The position numbers and the translations under genes are program-made. From Flavobacteriales bacterium 33_180_T64 (GTDB lineage Bacteria > Bacteroidota > Bacteroidia > Flavobacteriales > Flavobacteriaceae), in NCBI GenBank assembly GCA_002162685.1, contig MAAQ01000020.1, positions 186,001-250,000 on the forward strand: DNA of 64,000 bases, read 5' to 3'. Of this stretch, positions 19,687 through 29,964 are shown one piece after another. Each line of letters opens with the position of its first letter. The first letter of the stretch is position 1. The notes beneath the pieces are model-generated. The model saw only the letters and a list, made by a program, of their open reading frames with translations. It made no database searches and was not told where the DNA came from.

Positions 19687-20619
19687 ATGAACGAGACAGA
19701 CAATTTTGACGATATTATAAAAGCACTTCAAGAGAAGTATGCAAAAATAGACCAAAATACAGACGATCATCTACACGGCTTGCTTTACAGCAAGCCAATT
19801 ACATATTGGGACTATATACAAACAGATGCGTTGCTAAATCTTCAAATACAACGAACAACACTTCCAGATGAAATGGTATTTATTGCCTATCATCAAATTA
19901 ATGAACTCATCTTTAAGATGATTCTATGGGAGATTCAGCAAGTTGCTGAAAAGGAAGATTTAAGTGTTGAATATTTCGAAGGCAAAATTATGCGCATTAG
20001 TCGTTATTTTGATATGCTAACAACCTCTTTTAATATTATGAGAGAAGGTATGGAAATTGAACAATACATGAAGTTTCGATACACTTTAACTCCAGCAAGT
20101 GGTTTTCAAAGTGCGCAATATAGAATGATTGAATTTGCATCTACCGAATTGATAAATCTTATCGATTACAGGTTCAGAAAAACCATAGATCGCAATACGC
20201 CTTTTGAGCACGCTTTTGAACATCTCTATTGGCAAGCAGCTGGGAAAGACTATAAAACAGGAAAGAAATCGACGCTATTAGTCAATTTTGAAAAACGCTA
20301 TAAAGATGATTTTATTCGTTTTATGCAAACCTATAATACTAAAAATTTATGGTCGCGTTTTAAAGAATTACCAAAAAAAGATCAAGAAGATAAAGATTTG
20401 GTGAAAGCGATGCGACACTTTGATCATACTGTTAACATTACTTGGGTTATGGCACATTATAATGCAGCCCGTCATTATATTGAAAGTGGCACAGAGGATG
20501 GGGAAGCAACTGGAGGTAGCGATTGGAAAAAATATATGCATCCTAAATATCAAAAACGCATATTTTTTCCAGAACTTTGGAGTGAACAAGAATTAGAAAA
20601 TTGGGGAGAAAACATATAA
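19687..20619 (+). CDS. kynA: Tryptophan 2,3-dioxygenase
   Basis: 310-residue heme enzyme that oxidises L-tryptophan to N-formylkynurenine, the first step of the kynurenine route. Diagnostic stretches: HGLLYSKPITYWDYIQTDAL, FIAYHQINELIFKMILWEI, TPASGFQSAQYR and, near the C-terminus, AHYNAARHYIESG followed by ATGGSDWKKYM. Length is slightly greater than the usual ~280. It lies near the tyrosine catabolic genes, giving a loose aromatic amino acid degradation neighbourhood. No kynureninase or formamidase is present here. Confidence 0.94.
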   Translation: MNETDNFDDIIKALQEKYAKIDQNTDDHLHGLLYSKPITYWDYIQTDALLNLQIQRTTLPDEMVFIAYHQINELIFKMILWEIQQVAEKEDLSVEYFEGKIMRISRYFDMLTTSFNIMREGMEIEQYMKFRYTLTPASGFQSAQYRMIEFASTELINLIDYRFRKTIDRNTPFEHAFEHLYWQAAGKDYKTGKKSTLLVNFEKRYKDDFIRFMQTYNTKNLWSRFKELPKKDQEDKDLVKAMRHFDHTVNITWVMAHYNAARHYIESGTEDGEATGGSDWKKYMHPKYQKRIFFPELWSEQELENWGENI

Positions 20620-20631
20620 TATAAAATCATA

Positions 20632-21921
20632 ATGCAACCAAATCAATTACTGCTAGCTTTTTTGATAAGTATTTGTTTTTTATCATGTAAATCCGATGAT
20701 GAAAAAATAGATTTAGAAGCTTTGCAAACCTATGTAGAACCAAAACCCATCAAAGAGTTTGGTTTTGTTCTTGAAAATTACATTGTAAAGCGTGATACCA
20801 TTAAAAAAGGGGATAGCTTTGGTGAAATTTTAGAGCGTAATCATATTGGTTACCCAAGAATTTTTAATATTGCTGAAAAAGCTAAAGATAGTTTCGATAT
20901 TAGAAGACTTCAAGTGGGAAAGCCTTACACGTTACTTTGTGCTAAAGATTCACTTCAAACGCCTGAATGTTTTATTTATCAGCCCAATAATATTGATTAT
21001 GTGGTCATAAAGATGACAGATTCTATTGAGGCTTATAAAGGAAGAAAACCAATTACAATTGTTCAAAAAGAAGCCTCTGGAATTGTAATGAGCAGTTTAT
21101 CAGAAACTATGGAAGCTCAAGGGTTGCCATATCAATTAATAAATGATATGAGTGATATTTATGCTTGGACTATTGATTTCTTCAGACTTCAAAAAGGAGA
21201 TCGTTTTAAGATTGTCTATAATCAACGTTTTATTGAAGATTCAATTTATGCGGGAATTGAAAGCATTGATGCTGCATATTTTGAGCATAAAAACGAGCCG
21301 TTTTATGCGTTTAACTTTCAGGTAGATAGCTCAAAAAATATTTCAGATTACTTTGATGAAAACACAAAAAGTTTAAGACGTACATTCTTAAAAGCACCTG
21401 TTCAGTTTAGTCGCATTTCTTCGCGCTACAACTTAAACCGTCGTATTGCTTATTATGGTTATAAACTTAGACCTCACAAAGGGACCGATTTTGCTGCTCC
21501 AATAGGAACACCAATTTTGGCTACAGCAAATGGAACAGTAATCGAATCTACTAGACGAGGAGGAAATGGAAAATATGTAAAAATTAAACATAACGGAACA
21601 TATAGTACTCAATACCTACACATGAAAGCTCAAAATGTCAAAAAAGGACAATTTGTAAAACAAGGAGATGTTATTGGCTGGGTTGGTATGACAGGAAATA
21701 CAGGAGGACCACATGTTTGTTATCGTTTTTGGAAGAATGGAAAACAAGTCGATCCATTTAGACAAAAACTACCTGCAGCCGAATCTATACCAGATTCACT
21801 TAAAACAAAATATACCGAATTTATAAAACCGTTAAGATCTCAGTTAGATAAGATCCAATTTGAAGATAATAAAATTGAATTACCTACAGAAAGTGAAGCA
21901 CTAACGTCGAAAATACAATAA
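20632..21921 (+). CDS. M23-family peptidoglycan DD-metallopeptidase, lipoprotein
   Basis: 429 residues. A lipoprotein signal peptide ends in the lipobox FLSC (Cys19). After a linker and a LysM/OapA-like region ([18 protein letters not shown]), the C-terminal LytM domain shows H282-x3-D286 (HKGTD), His330 (QYLHM) and His361 (GPHV). These are the zinc and catalytic residues of M23 endopeptidases, which cut peptide cross-links in cell wall. The final zinc ligand of the usual HxH motif is Cys363 (HVC) rather than His. The stop overlaps the pgi start by one base (TAATG). Confidence 0.9.
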   Translation: MQPNQLLLAFLISICFLSCKSDDEKIDLEALQTYVEPKPIKEFGFVLENYIVKRDTIKKGDSFGEILERNHIGYPRIFNIAEKAKDSFDIRRLQVGKPYTLLCAKDSLQTPECFIYQPNNIDYVVIKMTDSIEAYKGRKPITIVQKEASGIVMSSLSETMEAQGLPYQLINDMSDIYAWTIDFFRLQKGDRFKIVYNQRFIEDSIYAGIESIDAAYFEHKNEPFYAFNFQVDSSKNISDYFDENTKSLRRTFLKAPVQFSRISSRYNLNRRIAYYGYKLRPHKGTDFAAPIGTPILATANGTVIESTRRGGNGKYVKIKHNGTYSTQYLHMKAQNVKKGQFVKQGDVIGWVGMTGNTGGPHVCYRFWKNGKQVDPFRQKLPAAESIPDSLKTKYTEFIKPLRSQLDKIQFEDNKIELPTESEALTSKIQ

Positions 21922-23567
21922 TGGCATTAAAAACAATCAATCCGACAACAACAAAAGCTTGGCGTAAATTACAGGTGCATTTTAAAGCGATAGAGCATAA
22001 GCACCTTAAAGAATTATTTGCTAGTCATCAAAATAGAGCAAATGATATGACACTTAAATGGGATGATTTTTATATAGACTATTCTAAACATCGCATTACA
22101 AAAGAAACATTAGACTTACTTATTGAATTAGCTAATGAAGTTGATTTAAAAGATGCAATGAACAAGTATTTTGGAGGTGTTGTTATAAATCAAACAGAAG
22201 GAAGAGAAGTGCTGCATACAGCTTTACGAAATTCTGAAAATGCTGAAGTTTTTGTTAACCAAAAAAATGTAATGCCTGAGATTTTTGAAGTCAAAAATAA
22301 AATCAAAAATTTCTCAAATAATGTTATTGATGGTGCGCTAAAGAGTTACACAAATAAGGCATTTACCGATATTGTAAATATAGGAATAGGTGGTTCCGAT
22401 TTGGGGCCAGCAATGGTTGTAGATTCATTAGCTTACTATAAAAACCATTTAACAACGCATTTTGTGAGTAATGTTGATGGAGATCATGTTAATGAGGTTA
22501 TCAAAAAATTAAACCCAGAAACCACTCTTTTTGTTATTGTTTCTAAAACCTTTACGACTCAAGAAACACTTTCAAATGCAAATACCATAAGAGAATGGTT
22601 TTTAAAGAATGCACCACAAAGCGCTATTTCAAAGCATTTTGTTGCTGTGTCTACCAATATTGAAAAGGTAAAAGACTTTGGGATTGATGAAGATAATATT
22701 TTTCCAATGTGGAATTGGGTTGGAGGCCGTTTCTCGCTTTGGAGTGCTGTAGGATTGTCAATTAGTTTAGCAGTAGGTTTCGATAATTTTGATAAGCTTC
22801 TTATTGGTGCACATAAAATGGATGAACATTTTAAATCTGAAGATTTTGATAAAAATATTCCAGTTATTACAGCGCTATTAAGTGTTTGGTATAATAATTT
22901 TTTTAATGCTGAAAGCGAAGCTGTTATTCCGTATTCGCAATATTTAAATCAGTTTGCAACTTACCTTCAGCAAGGTATTATGGAAAGCAATGGAAAAAGT
23001 ATTGACAGAAATGGTGATAAAGTAAATTATCAAACAGGAACTATAATTTGGGGAGAACCAGGAACGAATTCACAGCATGCTTTTTTTCAATTAATACATC
23101 AAGGAACGAAATTAATTCCTGCTGAATTTATTGGCTTTGCGCAATCACTACATGGTAATCAAGACCATCAAGACAAACTAATGTCTAACTTTTTTGCGCA
23201 AACAGAAGCTTTAATGAATGGGAAATCTAAAGCCACTGTTTTAGAAGAACTAAAAGCACAATCGCTTTCAGAAGAAAAAATGAAAGAGTTAACACCTTTC
23301 AAAGTCTTTGAGGGCAATAAACCAACAACAACAATTCTAATTAAAAAACTAACACCTGAGAGTCTTGGGAAGCTAATTGCTATGTATGAGCATAAAATTT
23401 TTGTTCAAGGAATTATATGGAACATTTTTAGCTATGACCAATTTGGTGTTGAATTAGGAAAGCAACTCGCAAATACCATTTTAAAAGAACTGCAATCTGA
23501 AAATGTTATTAACAATCATGATAGTTCTACTCAGAGCCTTATAGAATATTACCAAAGCTTAGATTAA
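21921..23567 (+). CDS. pgi: Glucose-6-phosphate isomerase
   Basis: 548-residue cytoplasmic glycolytic enzyme that interconverts glucose-6-phosphate and fructose-6-phosphate. Both SIS domains are present with [13 protein letters not shown], the signature [19 protein letters not shown], and the C-terminal [20 protein letters not shown] with GKQLA. Full length. Its ATG overlaps the stop of the M23 lipoprotein by one base. A TonB-dependent receptor follows after 161 bases with its own promoter. Confidence 0.98.
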   Translation: MALKTINPTTTKAWRKLQVHFKAIEHKHLKELFASHQNRANDMTLKWDDFYIDYSKHRITKETLDLLIELANEVDLKDAMNKYFGGVVINQTEGREVLHTALRNSENAEVFVNQKNVMPEIFEVKNKIKNFSNNVIDGALKSYTNKAFTDIVNIGIGGSDLGPAMVVDSLAYYKNHLTTHFVSNVDGDHVNEVIKKLNPETTLFVIVSKTFTTQETLSNANTIREWFLKNAPQSAISKHFVAVSTNIEKVKDFGIDEDNIFPMWNWVGGRFSLWSAVGLSISLAVGFDNFDKLLIGAHKMDEHFKSEDFDKNIPVITALLSVWYNNFFNAESEAVIPYSQYLNQFATYLQQGIMESNGKSIDRNGDKVNYQTGTIIWGEPGTNSQHAFFQLIHQGTKLIPAEFIGFAQSLHGNQDHQDKLMSNFFAQTEALMNGKSKATVLEELKAQSLSEEKMKELTPFKVFEGNKPTTTILIKKLTPESLGKLIAMYEHKIFVQGIIWNIFSYDQFGVELGKQLANTILKELQSENVINNHDSSTQSLIEYYQSLD

Positions 23568-23686
23568 GTTTTGTTGAGTACTTATTAAATTGTTGGCGCT
23601 ATTTTCGATTTTTTAAGAAAATTTTAAGTATTTTTAAAAGTTAAAAATTTTAACATTAAGGTAATATAGTATCATTAGTTCAATCG

Positions 23687-23694
23687 TACTTTTG
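23687..23694 (+). promoter_or_regulatory. Promoter -7 box (TACTTTTG) for the TonB receptor operon
   Basis: TACTTTTG fits TAnnTTTG and lies 34 bases before the ATG at 23729. A clear -33 TTG is not seen. Confidence 0.5.
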
Positions 23695-23728
23695 CCGAAA
23701 ATAAAAACTCTTAAATAATTCTTAAACA

Positions 23729-26302
23729 ATGAAAAAAATTTCAAAATGTTTATTGGTACTTGTAGTCTTATTGTGCACTACAATTGCCTTTTCACAAAGC
23801 ACAATTACAGGTAAGATTGTTGGTTCTGATATGAATGAACCTCTTCCTGGTGCAAATGTTATTGAAAAAGGGACCTCAAATGGTACTGTTACTAATTTTG
23901 ATGGTAACTTCACCCTTAACGTGAAATCTTCTTCAGGAGAAATTGTAATCACTTTTGTTGGGTATACTTCAAAAACAATTTCTTTTTCTGGAACTCAAGA
24001 TTTAGGAACAATCACTTTAACGTCTAGTGAAGTTGGCTTACAAGAAGTTCAAATTATCGCATCTGTAGCTGTTGATAGAAAGACACCAGTAGCTGTGTCA
24101 ACAGTTAGAGCAGCAGATATCGAACTTAAATTAGGTACGCAAGAATTTCCTGAAGTTTTAAAATCTACACCAGGTGTATATGCTACAAAAGCAGGTGGAG
24201 GTTTTGGTGATGGACGTATTAATTTACGTGGATTTAATTCTGAGAATGTTGCCGTAATGATTAATGGTGTTCCAGTAAATGACATGGAAAATGGTCGTGT
24301 TTTCTGGAGTAACTGGGCAGGATTAGGAGATGTAACTAGTTCTCTGCAAGTACAAAGAGGTCTTGGTGCTTCTAAAGTTGCTGTGCCATCTGTTGGTGGA
24401 ACTATTAATATTATATCTAAAACAACAGATATGGAACAAGGTGGTAACGTTTATACTACACTTGGTAATGATGGATATGAGAAATTTGGATTGACTTACT
24501 CAACTGGTCTAATGGAAAATGGCTTTGCAGCGACTATTTCTGCAGCAAAAACCGATGGAGATGGTTATGTTAGAGGAACTCAATTTACCTCAGTAAACTA
24601 TTTTGTTAATATCTCAAAAGAAATTAACGATGCTCATAAATTATCATTTACTGCTTTTGGAGCAAAACAACGTCATGGTCAAAGACAAAACAGACATTTA
24701 ATTGATACCTATAGAAGAAGTGAAGACGGTATTAGATATAATTCTGATTGGGGTTATAAAAATGGTCAAGTAACACATGTAGAAGATAATTTTTATCACA
24801 AACCACAAATTTCTTTAAACCATTATTGGACATTAAATGATAAAACGAGCATCTCAACTGCTGCTTATGCGTCATTTGGCTCTGGTGGTGGAGGTGGAAC
24901 TCTAGGAAGTGATGGTGAAAATCCAGGCTTTGAAGGCGATGGAAGATTTAAATTCAATAGTTCAGATTATCGTATTGGAGAGTTTGGTCCTTTAGATTTA
25001 GATCGAATTGTTGACGAAAATATTGCTAATGGAGCTAATGGTTCTAGTGCAGCATTAAGAGCATCTCGAAATGATCATAATTGGTTTGGAGTATTATCTA
25101 CTTTGAAAACAGATTTATCTGATGATTTAGTCTTTTTAGGAGGATTAGATTGGAGAAGCTATAAAGGAATTCATTTTAGAGAAGTAACAGATTTGTTAGG
25201 AGGTCAATTTATAATTAATGAAGATAATATAGAAAACCCTTCAGGTGTTGCTAGAGTTGGAGACAAGGTATCTTATTTTAATGATGGTCATGTTGGTTGG
25301 TTAGGTGCTTTTGCACAATTAGAATATGATGTTAATGAAAATTTTAACACCTTCATTTCATTATCAGCTTCTAATACATCATATAAGAGAGTTGACTATT
25401 TCCAATATACTTCTGATGATCCATTGAGAGAAACAGATCGTTATAATTTCTTTGGTTTTGGTGCTAAAGGAGGTGCTAACTATAGAATTGATGATAAACA
25501 TAATGTATTTGTTAATTTAGGTTACTTTGAAAAGGCAGCAGATTTTGATGCTGTTTTTCCTAACTTTAACAATGAAGATATTAATGCAGATGCAGAAAAT
25601 CAAAAGATTTTAAGTTTTGAATTAGGATATGGGTTTAGAGGCGATAAATTGTCGGCTAATGTTAACTTGTATAGAACAGCTTGGAGAGATAGAACAGAGA
25701 CAGAAAGTTTCCAACTTAGCGCAGATGAAACAGGTTTCGCTAATATTTTAGGTGTAAATGCAATTCATCAAGGAATTGAGATTGATTTTATCTATAAGGC
25801 AACTGATAAGTTAAACATTACTGCTATGGCATCTATAGGAGATTGGAGATGGGAAGATAATGTAGAAAATGTTCAAATCTTAAATGAAGAACAAGAAGTA
25901 GTTGATACTGTAGATATTTTTATTGAAGATTTACACGTAGGTGATGCTGCTCAAACAACTTTTGCTTTAGGAGCGAACTACAGATTAGCACCTAAAACAA
26001 GATTTACTGTAGATTATAACTATTTTGATAATTTATATGCAGATTATAACCCTAGTGATAGAGGCGCAGAAGGTGCACCAGATGCTTGGAAAGTTCCTGC
26101 GTATGGTATTTTTGATACTGCAATGTCACATGGTTTCACACTTGGTGAATTTGAAATGGTATTAACAGCTAGAATGAACAATGTATTTAATACAGAGTAT
26201 ATCTCTGATGCTTTAGATGGATCAGGATCAAATGCTGAAACAGCTTTAGTTTATTATGGTTTTGGTAGAACATTTAGTGTTGGAGCTAAATTTAAATTTT
26301 AA
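23729..26302 (+). CDS. TonB-dependent receptor with carboxypeptidase-regulatory-like domain
   Basis: 857-residue outer-membrane receptor. Signal peptide MKKISKCLLVLVVLLCTTIAFSQ; a CarboxypepD-reg-like domain (~25-110; GKIVGSDMNEPLPGANV, FVGYTSKTI) as in SusC-like and other Bacteroidota receptors; plug domain (~120-235; NLRGFNSENVAVMINGVPVN); then a beta-barrel ending in GAKFKF. It is smaller than SusC proteins and has no SusD partner. A 550-residue lipoprotein follows 12 bases downstream and is probably its partner. The substrate cannot be predicted from sequence alone. Confidence 0.93.
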   Translation: MKKISKCLLVLVVLLCTTIAFSQSTITGKIVGSDMNEPLPGANVIEKGTSNGTVTNFDGNFTLNVKSSSGEIVITFVGYTSKTISFSGTQDLGTITLTSSEVGLQEVQIIASVAVDRKTPVAVSTVRAADIELKLGTQEFPEVLKSTPGVYATKAGGGFGDGRINLRGFNSENVAVMINGVPVNDMENGRVFWSNWAGLGDVTSSLQVQRGLGASKVAVPSVGGTINIISKTTDMEQGGNVYTTLGNDGYEKFGLTYSTGLMENGFAATISAAKTDGDGYVRGTQFTSVNYFVNISKEINDAHKLSFTAFGAKQRHGQRQNRHLIDTYRRSEDGIRYNSDWGYKNGQVTHVEDNFYHKPQISLNHYWTLNDKTSISTAAYASFGSGGGGGTLGSDGENPGFEGDGRFKFNSSDYRIGEFGPLDLDRIVDENIANGANGSSAALRASRNDHNWFGVLSTLKTDLSDDLVFLGGLDWRSYKGIHFREVTDLLGGQFIINEDNIENPSGVARVGDKVSYFNDGHVGWLGAFAQLEYDVNENFNTFISLSASNTSYKRVDYFQYTSDDPLRETDRYNFFGFGAKGGANYRIDDKHNVFVNLGYFEKAADFDAVFPNFNNEDINADAENQKILSFELGYGFRGDKLSANVNLYRTAWRDRTETESFQLSADETGFANILGVNAIHQGIEIDFIYKATDKLNITAMASIGDWRWEDNVENVQILNEEQEVVDTVDIFIEDLHVGDAAQTTFALGANYRLAPKTRFTVDYNYFDNLYADYNPSDRGAEGAPDAWKVPAYGIFDTAMSHGFTLGEFEMVLTARMNNVFNTEYISDALDGSGSNAETALVYYGFGRTFSVGAKFKF

Positions 26303-26314
26303 AAAAATAGAAAA

Positions 26315-27967
26315 ATGAAAAGAATAGTTTATTTATTAGCCTTTATTGGCGCAATCTTTACAGGATGTAATCCTATTGAAGATATTAATAATGATTTAGC
26401 TAGTCAACCTGACCCAGTTATTGGTGAAGTTGAATACACGCTAAATGCAGATGATTATGCAGATTTAGAATTAGATTTCGGAAATTTTAGCTCAGATGAA
26501 GATGCAAGAAACATATTACCAGGTTTCTTGTCAGACAAATATCCTTACTTTGGTGAAGGTTCTGCGGCTGTGGTAACTTATAATTTATATATTGGTTCTG
26601 CTGAAGGGGTTAGTGACTATACTGGAGCTGATGTTTATCAGTTCTCTAATGCTGATTATGCAACGACTGGAAGTGATGCTTTTGGATTCTATCCAAACGT
26701 TGACGCAACAGACGAAATTCCTGCTATATTGGATGCGCAAATTCCAGCACCAGTTGAAGGACAAGTTGTATTAGCAGATTACGATCAATATTTTGAAACA
26801 CCAGAAATTGGTTTAGCTAATTTATATCAAGCAGCATTCCCTGCTGATTATGATAGTTTCGAATTAATATCAATTTCAGGTCCTGATGAATTAGGATGGA
26901 CAGCAGGTGCTGCTAATGTTCAAGGTTCTGGATTTGATGGAGGAGCAAATGCTTTAGAAGAATGGCTTGTCTCTCCAGAAATTGATTTAACAGGTGGATC
27001 TGATTTATTATTCCAAATCACTCAAGAAATAGATTTCTTAGGTGATGATACTTTAATTGATATCTTAATTTCTACAGATTATACGACTGGTGGAGATGTT
27101 ATGGCTGCAACTTGGACAGCAATTGCTTTTGATAAGACAATCTACGGAAGTTTGACAACATCTGAAGATTTTGATTTTTCTGCTTATGATGGTGAAACTA
27201 TTCATGTTGGTCTTAAATATAGCTCTACAGATTCAGATTCTCCAAGGTGGAGAGTTCAGGATTTTGCTGTTAGAGCAATAGGTGTTTCTGGTGATACAGA
27301 TTCTAAAGGAGAATATTTCGTGTACGAAAGTGGCGCATGGGAAGCTGCAGACGGTGTGTATTACTTAAGTGTATCAGATTATGATTCTATGGGTGAAGGT
27401 TCTGGGCAGCCAGGTGCTTTCAATAACTTTAGTAGTAGTACTCCAGCAGATAGCTATATCCCAACATTTTTAGGTCTTACATATCCATTTGCACAAGAAG
27501 AAGATCAAATATTTGTGATTTACAAATATTTCTCAAGTAACAGTGGCTTAGGAACTAGAGGTAATTCATACACTTATACAGATGGTGAATGGGTTCCTTA
27601 TGAAAGTGTTATTGAAACGTCTTTGCAGTTTGGTTTCGAAAATGGTATTTGGGTTCCAGATAATACGATTAGATATACGACTACAGGAGCTGATTATTCT
27701 GCTATTGTATCTGCATTGTCAGCAACATATCCAGGGCCAACTGGAAGTATGGATTCTTTTGGAAACTTCGATAGAAGACCTGGGAACGCTAATGAGTGGA
27801 CAGATAGTATGGTTCTTGAAGCACTTAATGTTGTATTAGATAATTTAGATCCTAGTGCAGCTGAAGAACAAAAATATATTGTTACTGTAGATGTATATAC
27901 AGGGAGCAATGGTACAGAAGACTTTGCTGTAATAAAAATTGGAGGAGAATGGATTTACCAAATGTAA
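26315..27967 (+). CDS. Surface lipoprotein with choice-of-anchor J-like domain, partner of TonB receptor
   Basis: 550 residues. A lipoprotein signal peptide has lipobox FTGC (Cys18). The mature N-terminal region is acidic. Residues ~165-330 resemble a choice-of-anchor J / jelly-roll domain (EEWLVSPEIDL, SDYTTGG-like STDYTTGGDV, RWRVQDFAVRAIG). The C-terminal part has repeated aromatic modules (YSYTDGEWVP-like YTYTDGEWVPYE). It lies 12 bases after the TonB-dependent receptor and ends before a strong terminator, so the two form an operon. It may bind the substrate for the receptor as SusD or other surface lipoproteins do, but it is not SusD. Function is inferred from context only. Confidence 0.8.
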   Translation: MKRIVYLLAFIGAIFTGCNPIEDINNDLASQPDPVIGEVEYTLNADDYADLELDFGNFSSDEDARNILPGFLSDKYPYFGEGSAAVVTYNLYIGSAEGVSDYTGADVYQFSNADYATTGSDAFGFYPNVDATDEIPAILDAQIPAPVEGQVVLADYDQYFETPEIGLANLYQAAFPADYDSFELISISGPDELGWTAGAANVQGSGFDGGANALEEWLVSPEIDLTGGSDLLFQITQEIDFLGDDTLIDILISTDYTTGGDVMAATWTAIAFDKTIYGSLTTSEDFDFSAYDGETIHVGLKYSSTDSDSPRWRVQDFAVRAIGVSGDTDSKGEYFVYESGAWEAADGVYYLSVSDYDSMGEGSGQPGAFNNFSSSTPADSYIPTFLGLTYPFAQEEDQIFVIYKYFSSNSGLGTRGNSYTYTDGEWVPYESVIETSLQFGFENGIWVPDNTIRYTTTGADYSAIVSALSATYPGPTGSMDSFGNFDRRPGNANEWTDSMVLEALNVVLDNLDPSAAEEQKYIVTVDVYTGSNGTEDFAVIKIGGEWIYQM

Positions 27968-27982
27968 GTTAGTTTCCTTAGT

Positions 27983-28017
27983 AAAAAAAAAGCCTATCAA
28001 TTTTGATAGGCTTTTTT
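27983..28017. terminator. Bidirectional terminator between lipoprotein gene and gldD
   Basis: Inverted repeat AAAAGCCTATCA / TGATAGGCTTTT flanked by A-run and T-run, so it can serve both converging genes. Confidence 0.9.
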
Positions 28018-28038
28018 CATGTATTTATTTAAATGATT

Positions 28039-28620
28039 TTATTCTTTCCATTCAATAGACTCCATAATGCGTTTGATATCGTTTTTTAAATAGTTAGCTG
28101 CAGGAAGAATCGAATCATAATTAGGTTTTGCGTAAAAATATAATGAGCCACTTAAGAAATGATGGATACTATCTGTAACATAAAACTGAGATTGCGATGC
28201 TGCATTGCCTCCAACTTCATAAAACATCCCGAAGACATTTTGTTGTGGGTTTTCATATATAATACTTTCAATTTCATCAGCTTTTATAGTGTGCTTTTGT
28301 GTTAAATTTTGAGCATCTCTTAATAAGGTATCAAGATTAGTTGCGTTGACTTTTTTATAGGTGAGATAAATGGTGCCTTTCATTGATGGATAATTAATAT
28401 CAACACCGTAAGTATTATTAATACCATCTAACTTGATTTTTGAAATCTTGTCTGCATTTGTGTTTTTTTCAAAAATGAATGGCAAATGAACATCTACTTT
28501 AGCATACTTAGGGATTTGATAGTCTAACCTAAGCATTGCTTTTGGTTTTGGAAGTGGATCATTTCCGCATGAAAATAAAACAACAGCAATTGCAGGTAAT
28601 AGTATTTTTTTTATGGTCAT
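28039..28620 (-). CDS. gldD: Gliding motility lipoprotein GldD
   Basis: 193-residue lipoprotein with lipobox LFSC (Cys18) followed by GNDPLPKPKAMLRLDY, the hallmark start of GldD. GldD is required for gliding and for T9SS function in Flavobacterium and sits at the cell envelope. Length is normal. It lies 13 bases after gldE in the conserved order mutY-ssb-gldE-gldD, all leftward. Presence of T9SS cargo elsewhere in the window (664-4416, 40363-42096) fits. Confidence 0.93.
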   Translation of the reverse strand: MTIKKILLPAIAVVLFSCGNDPLPKPKAMLRLDYQIPKYAKVDVHLPFIFEKNTNADKISKIKLDGINNTYGVDINYPSMKGTIYLTYKKVNATNLDTLLRDAQNLTQKHTIKADEIESIIYENPQQNVFGMFYEVGGNAASQSQFYVTDSIHHFLSGSLYFYAKPNYDSILPAANYLKNDIKRIMESIEWKE

Positions 28621-28633
28621 AATAGGAGACGTT

Positions 28634-29941
28634 TTAGTCTAAAACGGTGAACTTAATCTGTTTAATTCGTCTTTTGTCAATAGCTTGAATAGTAAAAACG
28701 TAATTTTTAAAATTTATTTTACTCTGAAGCCTAGGAAAAATCCCAGAGACCTCTAGAATGAAACCTGCTATGGTTTCTGCTTCACCTTTATGATCTTCAA
28801 AGATAGATTCGTCGTTAAACTCAACAATTTTATAAAAGTCTTTTAAAGTGGTCTTGCCTTCAAATGAATAATTTTTCTCATCAATTTTTGTGTAAATAAT
28901 GTCATCATCGTCAAACTCATCACTAATGTCTCCAACAATTTCTTCAATCACATCTTCTAATGAGACAACACCAGAGGTTCCGCCATATTCATCAACCACA
29001 ATAGCAAGGTGAACTTTCTTTTCTTGAAATTCAAGCATTAAATCATCTAGTTTTTTGTTTTCAGGAACAAAAAAAGGCTCACGAAGTAAGGTCGTCCAAT
29101 CAAATGGCTTTCGTTCTATATGTGGTAATAAGTCTTTAATATATAGAATGCCAGTAACATTATCAATATTGTCCTTATATACAGGAATTCTTGAATATCC
29201 ATTTTTAATGACTTCTTGAGTAATCTCACTGTATTTTAAGTCTTCATTTAGAGCAAAAATATCTATTCTTGGACGCATTACTTGTTTTGTGTCTGTGTTA
29301 CCAAAAGATACAATTCCTTGTAAAATTTTATGCTCCTCAACAGTTGTATCTCCATCTGTAGTGAGCTCTAAAGCTTGAGACAGTTGGTCAACACTTAAAT
29401 TGGATTTTTGTTTCCCAAGCTTGCTGTGAATTGACAGCGTTATCGTTCGCATAGGTAAACTAATAGGGGAAAAGATAAGATCTAGTACCTTAAGCGGAAT
29501 TGTCATGAAAAGAGAAAACTTAACACGGTTTCTACTGGCATAAACTTTAGGTATAATTTCACCAAAAAGTAAAATTAAAAAAGTGATGACGACAACTTCT
29601 AAAAGAAAACGGAGCCAAGATATTTCAATATTGCCAAAGAGTGTTTCTCCCAAATAAGCAAAAAGAATAACGATCCCAATATTTATGAAATTATTAGCAA
29701 CAAGTATTGTTGCTAATAGCTTTTTAGGACGATGAAGTAATTTAGAAATAATACTAAATTTTTTCTCATTTCCTTCTAAACCTGTATCAATATCAGATTT
29801 AGTTAATGAGAAAAAAGCGAGTTCAGAACCAGATATTAATGCAGAGCAAAGTAATAAAACAAAAAGTAAGATGAGTCCAAAAACGAATGATACGTTTTCA
29901 TTAAGTATAGTGGTTATTAAACTCGTGGGTTCTGGGTCCAA
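28634..29941 (-). CDS. gldE: Gliding motility-associated protein GldE (CNNM/CBS transporter-like)
   Basis: 435 residues. Four hydrophobic segments make up an N-terminal DUF21/CNNM membrane domain (~20-200), followed by a CBS pair (~205-340; MRPRIDIFALNED, VDEYGGTSGVVSLEDVIEEI) and a C-terminal CorC/HlyC transporter-associated domain. It belongs to the CorC family, associated with Mg2+/Co2+ handling. In flavobacteria the copy next to gldD is called GldE and helps stabilise or support GldD. It is followed by gldD after 13 bases. Confidence 0.92.
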   Translation of the reverse strand: MDPEPTSLITTILNENVSFVFGLILLFVLLLCSALISGSELAFFSLTKSDIDTGLEGNEKKFSIISKLLHRPKKLLATILVANNFINIGIVILFAYLGETLFGNIEISWLRFLLEVVVITFLILLFGEIIPKVYASRNRVKFSLFMTIPLKVLDLIFSPISLPMRTITLSIHSKLGKQKSNLSVDQLSQALELTTDGDTTVEEHKILQGIVSFGNTDTKQVMRPRIDIFALNEDLKYSEITQEVIKNGYSRIPVYKDNIDNVTGILYIKDLLPHIERKPFDWTTLLREPFFVPENKKLDDLMLEFQEKKVHLAIVVDEYGGTSGVVSLEDVIEEIVGDISDEFDDDDIIYTKIDEKNYSFEGKTTLKDFYKIVEFNDESIFEDHKGEAETIAGFILEVSGIFPRLQSKINFKNYVFTIQAIDKRRIKQIKFTVLD

Positions 29942-29964
29942 AGTAAATTTTAAGTTTAGTTTAT

